Source: Neobacillus sp. Marseille-Q6967
Lineage (GTDB): Bacteria; Bacillota; Bacilli; Bacillales; Cytobacillaceae
Reading direction: 5' to 3'
Length of the DNA: 64,000 bases
NCBI RefSeq assembly: GCF_946151075.1
Contig: NZ_OX267715.1
Coordinates: 1,713,881 to 1,777,880, forward strand
The notes below the pieces were generated by a model. That model saw only the letters and a program-made list of their open reading frames with translations, searched no databases and was not told the origin of the DNA. A program made the position numbers and the translations under genes. Every line of letters begins with the position of its first letter. The first letter of the stretch is position 1. Below are positions 60,775-64,000 of this stretch, piece after piece.

Positions 60775-62201
60775 GCCAGAACCATCTCCCTTTCTACGGG
60801 GAATGTAACGGAGGCCAACGTTCCTATTTCGGTTCGTTGAATCGAAAAATGACCAGATAAATCATGCTCCACCATCATTCTAACAATATCTAATCCCAAT
60901 GAAGGCTTTGAATTAGGTGAATATCCTATCCCGTTGTCAATCACTTGAACCTCAATATCCTTGCCTTTTTGCTGGAATAAGATTTCAATTTTTCCCTCTG
61001 TCATGGTTTTAAAGGCATGTTTTACACAGTTTTGGATTAACTCATTTACCACTAAGGCAACAGAAACCGCTATATTGGATTTAATCTGCAGGTGATGCCC
61101 CGTATAGGAAATGTTAATCTTTTTATTCTCATGGTCTGATTCCCAAACCAGCGTGTTTCCGATTTTTTCAAGCAGCTGGTGGATATCAACATCATCTACG
61201 CTTGAATTGGACAAGATGATTTCATACACCGACGCAATACTTGTAATACGATTTAAACTTTCGACAAAGTGAACTTTGCTTTCCTCCGGCAGTCCTCTTC
61301 TCATTTGAAGCCGTAACAGACTGGCAACGGTTTGCAAATTGTTCTTCACACGGTGATGAATTTCACGAATGGCCACTGATTTAACAATCAATTCTCTTTC
61401 TTTTTCTCGCAATTCCGTAATGTTTTTGAGGACTATAAACGTCCCGTTTGCTTTTTCAAACTGTCCCAACTTTATTTTTTTCACTTGAAAAATCTTATTT
61501 AACATTTTTACTTCTTGAATCAAGAGATCTTCTGGTTCTTTAAGAATCCCTTCTATTTTGGGAAAATAGGAAACTAAAAGCTTACCGATTGAACTATCAT
61601 TTTCACCTATTTCCTGAATGAGGTTAAAAGCTGAAGGATTACAATAAAGTATTTTCCCTTCTTGATCAATAAAAAAGAGAGATTCTTCTATCATCTCTGG
61701 GATGATTGGCTGATTCTCGGTCATGCCGATGAGAATTTCACTTAAGGTTTCTGTCGCTTCTGACAACGCTTCCATTTTTTGTTGATGTTGAATCTGTTCG
61801 CTTATATCCTTTTCCATGATAAGTGCACCAATGACCCGATCTAGAGAATCTTTAATTGGGATCACACTTTGGTCCACCGTTTTTCCCTCTTGGGTTAAAG
61901 CCCGGTTTTGAAACATCGGCTTCCCCGTACGGAGTGTATAGAGAACGGACGGTTCGAATGCTTCATAAGCAAATTTTCCGACTACGGGATTTTTATAAAC
62001 GGGTATCGCCGTTGTCGGTGCAGCTTCCGCGACCACAATCGCATGCTTGCCCTCTTTTGTCAAACAATCAACAAAAATATTTGCTTTATTTAAGTCAGCG
62101 ATTAATGGTAAATTACCTACTAACTCTTGAATGATTTGAACATCTTCCTTCGATAGATTTGTATGAAGGGAGCATAACTCTTCCACCATGATGTTTTTCA
62201 T
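60771..62201 (-). CDS. eutW: EutW, ethanolamine-sensing histidine kinase
   Basis: 476 residues, no membrane segments. An N-terminal sensor region (1-140) of the kind that binds ethanolamine in EutW is followed by a PAS domain (about 160-260) and HisKA_2 dimerisation with REIHHRVKNNLQT (His near 285). The HATPase domain follows: ELIQNCVKHAF, DNGIGYSP, GLDIVRMMV. It autophosphorylates when ethanolamine is present and passes the phosphate to EutV. Transcribed from a near-consensus promoter. Confidence 0.93.
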   Translation of the reverse strand: MKNIMVEELCSLHTNLSKEDVQIIQELVGNLPLIADLNKANIFVDCLTKEGKHAIVVAEAAPTTAIPVYKNPVVGKFAYEAFEPSVLYTLRTGKPMFQNRALTQEGKTVDQSVIPIKDSLDRVIGALIMEKDISEQIQHQQKMEALSEATETLSEILIGMTENQPIIPEMIEESLFFIDQEGKILYCNPSAFNLIQEIGENDSSIGKLLVSYFPKIEGILKEPEDLLIQEVKMLNKIFQVKKIKLGQFEKANGTFIVLKNITELREKERELIVKSVAIREIHHRVKNNLQTVASLLRLQMRRGLPEESKVHFVESLNRITSIASVYEIILSNSSVDDVDIHQLLEKIGNTLVWESDHENKKINISYTGHHLQIKSNIAVSVALVVNELIQNCVKHAFKTMTEGKIEILFQQKGKDIEVQVIDNGIGYSPNSKPSLGLDIVRMMVEHDLSGHFSIQRTEIGTLASVTFPVEREMVLA

Positions 62202-62242
62202 ATGTCGAATCTCCTAATGTAATGAGAAGAATATATGAAAAC

Positions 62243-62272
62243 ATTATAGAGTTTAATTGTGTTTTTTGTCAA
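62243..62272 (-). promoter_or_regulatory. Promoter for eutVW
   Basis: TTGACA (62267-62272), 18-nt spacer, TATAAT (62243-62248), about 42 nt before the eutW ATG. Both boxes are perfect sigma-A consensus, so the two-component system is probably made constitutively. Confidence 0.85.
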
Positions 62273-62312
62273 TATTGCGAAAATAAACAGAATTCCTTTG
62301 GTTAGCAATCTA

Positions 62313-63164
62313 TTATTTTAATTGAGCTAATTTAACTCCACTCACTTTATTATTTAATACATCTTCAATTAAATCGGCTAAATAGGCCCCCGCTTCTACG
62401 GGAGGTATCCCGCCATCATGGATGTTTGAGATTACTGTCCTATCTGCTTCTACCGTATCTTTATTTGGACGGTAGATTAAATAGGCGCTAATACTTTTAG
62501 AAGTGGCTAATCCCGGACGCTCACCAATCAGTGAAATAACGACATCACAATTTACAATCGCTGCGACTTCATCGTGTATCCAAACCCGGCTTCTATTGAT
62601 AAAAACTGGATCCCCTATGGAAATATTTTTCACCTTCAAACCTTGGATTAGCGCAGGGAGTAAATCTGTAATATTTGCTTCGATACCGGTGGAGCTTAGC
62701 CCATCTGAAACAATAATTTGTACCTGTTTATTTTTTGGCAGATTTTCTTCAGCCCATTTTCTCGATACTTCATCCAATGCTCTGCCGCAGTCTAGATTCA
62801 TTAAATATTCATCCATCGACTGAGCCTTCGAATGAAGAACAGGCAGGTTCATTTTTCTGATAAATTCCTCTGATACCCCTTTGAATACAGCATCTTGTGC
62901 GGCAGCATGATCAATTCGAAAATCAAGATATTCTCTTGTTTTCATACGGGTACCCGTTCTTCCGATACCGATCCTTGCTGGTGTAATCAACTGTGCCTTT
63001 GCAATTTGTTCAGGATCCACAGGATTTTCGACGTTCACTGTCTTTTCTTTTTCAAAAATAATGGATCGCACTGTATCTTTTACTGATATAACACTGGCTG
63101 CTGAGGATGCATGTTCTTTTTCTAATGCTTCTAGTACTTGTTTTACAATCGTTTGTATATCCAT
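62313..63164 (-). CDS. eutC: Second ethanolamine ammonia-lyase small subunit
   Basis: 283 residues with the conserved core LITPARIGIGRTGTRMK, DYHAAAQDAVF-like DHAAAQDAVFKGVS, VSDGLSSTGIEANITDL, GERPGLATSKSISAYLIYRP and SNIHDGGIPPVEAGAYLADL. The N-terminal helix TIVKQVLEALEKEH (5-18) looks like an encapsulation peptide, with a linker shorter than in the first EutC. It is 16 nt downstream of a second eutB, and followed by the eutVW promoter. The pair is clearly diverged from the operon copies. Confidence 0.93.
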   Translation of the reverse strand: MDIQTIVKQVLEALEKEHASSAASVISVKDTVRSIIFEKEKTVNVENPVDPEQIAKAQLITPARIGIGRTGTRMKTREYLDFRIDHAAAQDAVFKGVSEEFIRKMNLPVLHSKAQSMDEYLMNLDCGRALDEVSRKWAEENLPKNKQVQIIVSDGLSSTGIEANITDLLPALIQGLKVKNISIGDPVFINRSRVWIHDEVAAIVNCDVVISLIGERPGLATSKSISAYLIYRPNKDTVEADRTVISNIHDGGIPPVEAGAYLADLIEDVLNNKVSGVKLAQLK

Positions 63165-63180
63165 TTTGTCACTTCCTTTC

Positions 63181-64000
63181 TTACTTAAAGATTGATAGAT
63201 CTCCTGCCCGTTCGGTTAGGCGGCCATTTTCCATTATTCCCATTCTTTCCAGCCAGGTTTCAAATTCACGTAACGGACGCAGGCCTAACATTTCTCTTAA
63301 ACTAGCATCATCATGATAACTTGTGTCCTGATAGCTTAGCATGACATCATCACCGCCAGGAACACCCATATAAAAGTTCGCTCCGGCAAGAGCCGTTAAC
63401 ATCCCGGCGATTTCCTGATCATTTTGGTCTGCTTGCATATGGTTTGTATAGGTCGGGGCAATTCCCATTGGCAATCCGTGTAATTTACCCATGAAAAGAT
63501 CCTCTAAGTCTGCTCTAATCACCTGTTTACCATCATAAATTGTCTCCGGACCAATGAAACCAGAGACATTATTGACCATAAATGGCTTCCAGTGGCGTGC
63601 ATAACCATAGGTCCTTGCTTCAAGGGTTTGCATATCTACACCATGATGAGCATCCAGTGAAACCTCAGACCCCTGCCCTGTTTCGAAATAAAGTTGATTA
63701 GGTCCAGTAGAAGTCCCATATTTCGCCATCATTTCATAAGCCTCATCTAATATGGCTTTTGATACACCGAAATCGTCATTGGCAACTTGGGTTCCGGCTA
63801 GACTTTGGAATATTAAGGCAATAGGCGCACCTTTTTTCAATGCTTTTATTTGTGTTGTAATATGGGCCAACACACAGTTTTGTGTCGGAATTTCCCATTT
63901 TTGCATAAAATCATGCGTCATATGTAAAATTCTTGATACCGATTCAACCGAATCATTATTTGGATTTACCCCAATCACCGCATCTCCTGAACCGTACGAC
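63181..64000 (-). CDS. eutB: Second ethanolamine ammonia-lyase large subunit (cut by window edge)
   Basis: The frame continues in the same phase to the right edge as SYGSGDAVIGVNPNNDSVESV. About 273 C-terminal residues are visible: PTQNCVLAHITTQIK, FETGQGSEVSLDAHHG, SGFIGPETIYDGKQVIRADLEDLFMGK, PGGDDVMLSYQDTSYHDD. Roughly 55 percent like the complete EutB at 54940. The N-terminus is outside the window. Confidence 0.93.
   Translation of the reverse strand, partial: SYGSGDAVIGVNPNNDSVESVSRILHMTHDFMQKWEIPTQNCVLAHITTQIKALKKGAPIALIFQSLAGTQVANDDFGVSKAILDEAYEMMAKYGTSTGPNQLYFETGQGSEVSLDAHHGVDMQTLEARTYGYARHWKPFMVNNVSGFIGPETIYDGKQVIRADLEDLFMGKLHGLPMGIAPTYTNHMQADQNDQEIAGMLTALAGANFYMGVPGGDDVMLSYQDTSYHDDASLREMLGLRPLREFETWLERMGIMENGRLTERAGDLSIFK

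Overview
The window looks like chromosome of a low-GC, endospore-forming member of the Bacillaceae. The evidence is a GerA-type germinant-receptor operon, spoVS, strong AAGGAGG-type ribosome sites with TTG/GTG starts, and Bacillus-like HelD, YkqA, CsoR/CopZ/CopA, NrtR and malate dehydrogenase proteins. No tRNA, rRNA, CRISPR array or intact insertion sequence was seen. Both edges cut a gene: cardiolipin synthase on the left, a second ethanolamine ammonia-lyase large subunit on the right.

Layout. 0-8 kb: cls (partial), a PrmA-like methyltransferase, a germinant-receptor operon (B-A-C plus a small D-like protein), a DoxX-like membrane protein and a DsbA/FrnE-like oxidoreductase whose first active-site cysteine codon is TGA. 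8-19 kb: Nudix hydrolase, PP2C phosphatase with acyl-CoA synthetase, HelD, a 52-bp x about 21 minisatellite, an NrtR-PnuC-NadR NAD-salvage operon with a clear promoter and operator, and a ParA-like ATPase with a small partner. 19-42 kb is an accessory, visibly decaying stretch. It holds an XRE-AbrB regulator with a glycosyltransferase, an AraC::EamA chimera, three DUF3231 paralogues (two damaged), an MFS pump, a copper operon (csoR-copZ-copA-His-rich protein-glutaredoxin), a thioredoxin-like protein, DoxX, an alpha/beta hydrolase with a broken copy, OsmC with a GntR regulator, YkqA and SpoVS. 42-48 kb: a Cys-rich protein, a TPR/winged-helix regulator, the carboxynorspermidine pathway pair (CANSDH-NspC) behind a structured leader, and acireductone dioxygenase. 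48-64 kb: a complete ethanolamine-utilisation microcompartment locus (eutA B C L E M D hyp N, a further BMC shell gene and mdh; eutH S P; eutVW; and a second eutBC).

The most striking signal is a set of UGA-recoded genes. Four separate reading frames (DsbA-like 6826-7467, glutaredoxin-like 26296-26577, and two HesB-like at 34785-35072 and 36934-37221) carry one in-frame TGA exactly where the redox or metal-binding cysteine belongs. Each TGA is followed 16-22 nt later by a 5-7 bp hairpin with a G in the first two loop positions, the hallmark of a bacterial SECIS. The organism therefore probably decodes selenocysteine. No sel genes lie in the window. A third HesB copy keeps only the hairpin and the C-terminal half.

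In the eut locus, eutVW is transcribed from a near-consensus promoter. EutV (ANTAR domain) can relieve two terminators, ahead of eutA and eutH, each overlapped by a short hairpin with the A1/G4 hexaloop expected of an ANTAR target. Several enzymes carry amphipathic tails that look like encapsulation peptides; the operon's malate dehydrogenase does not.
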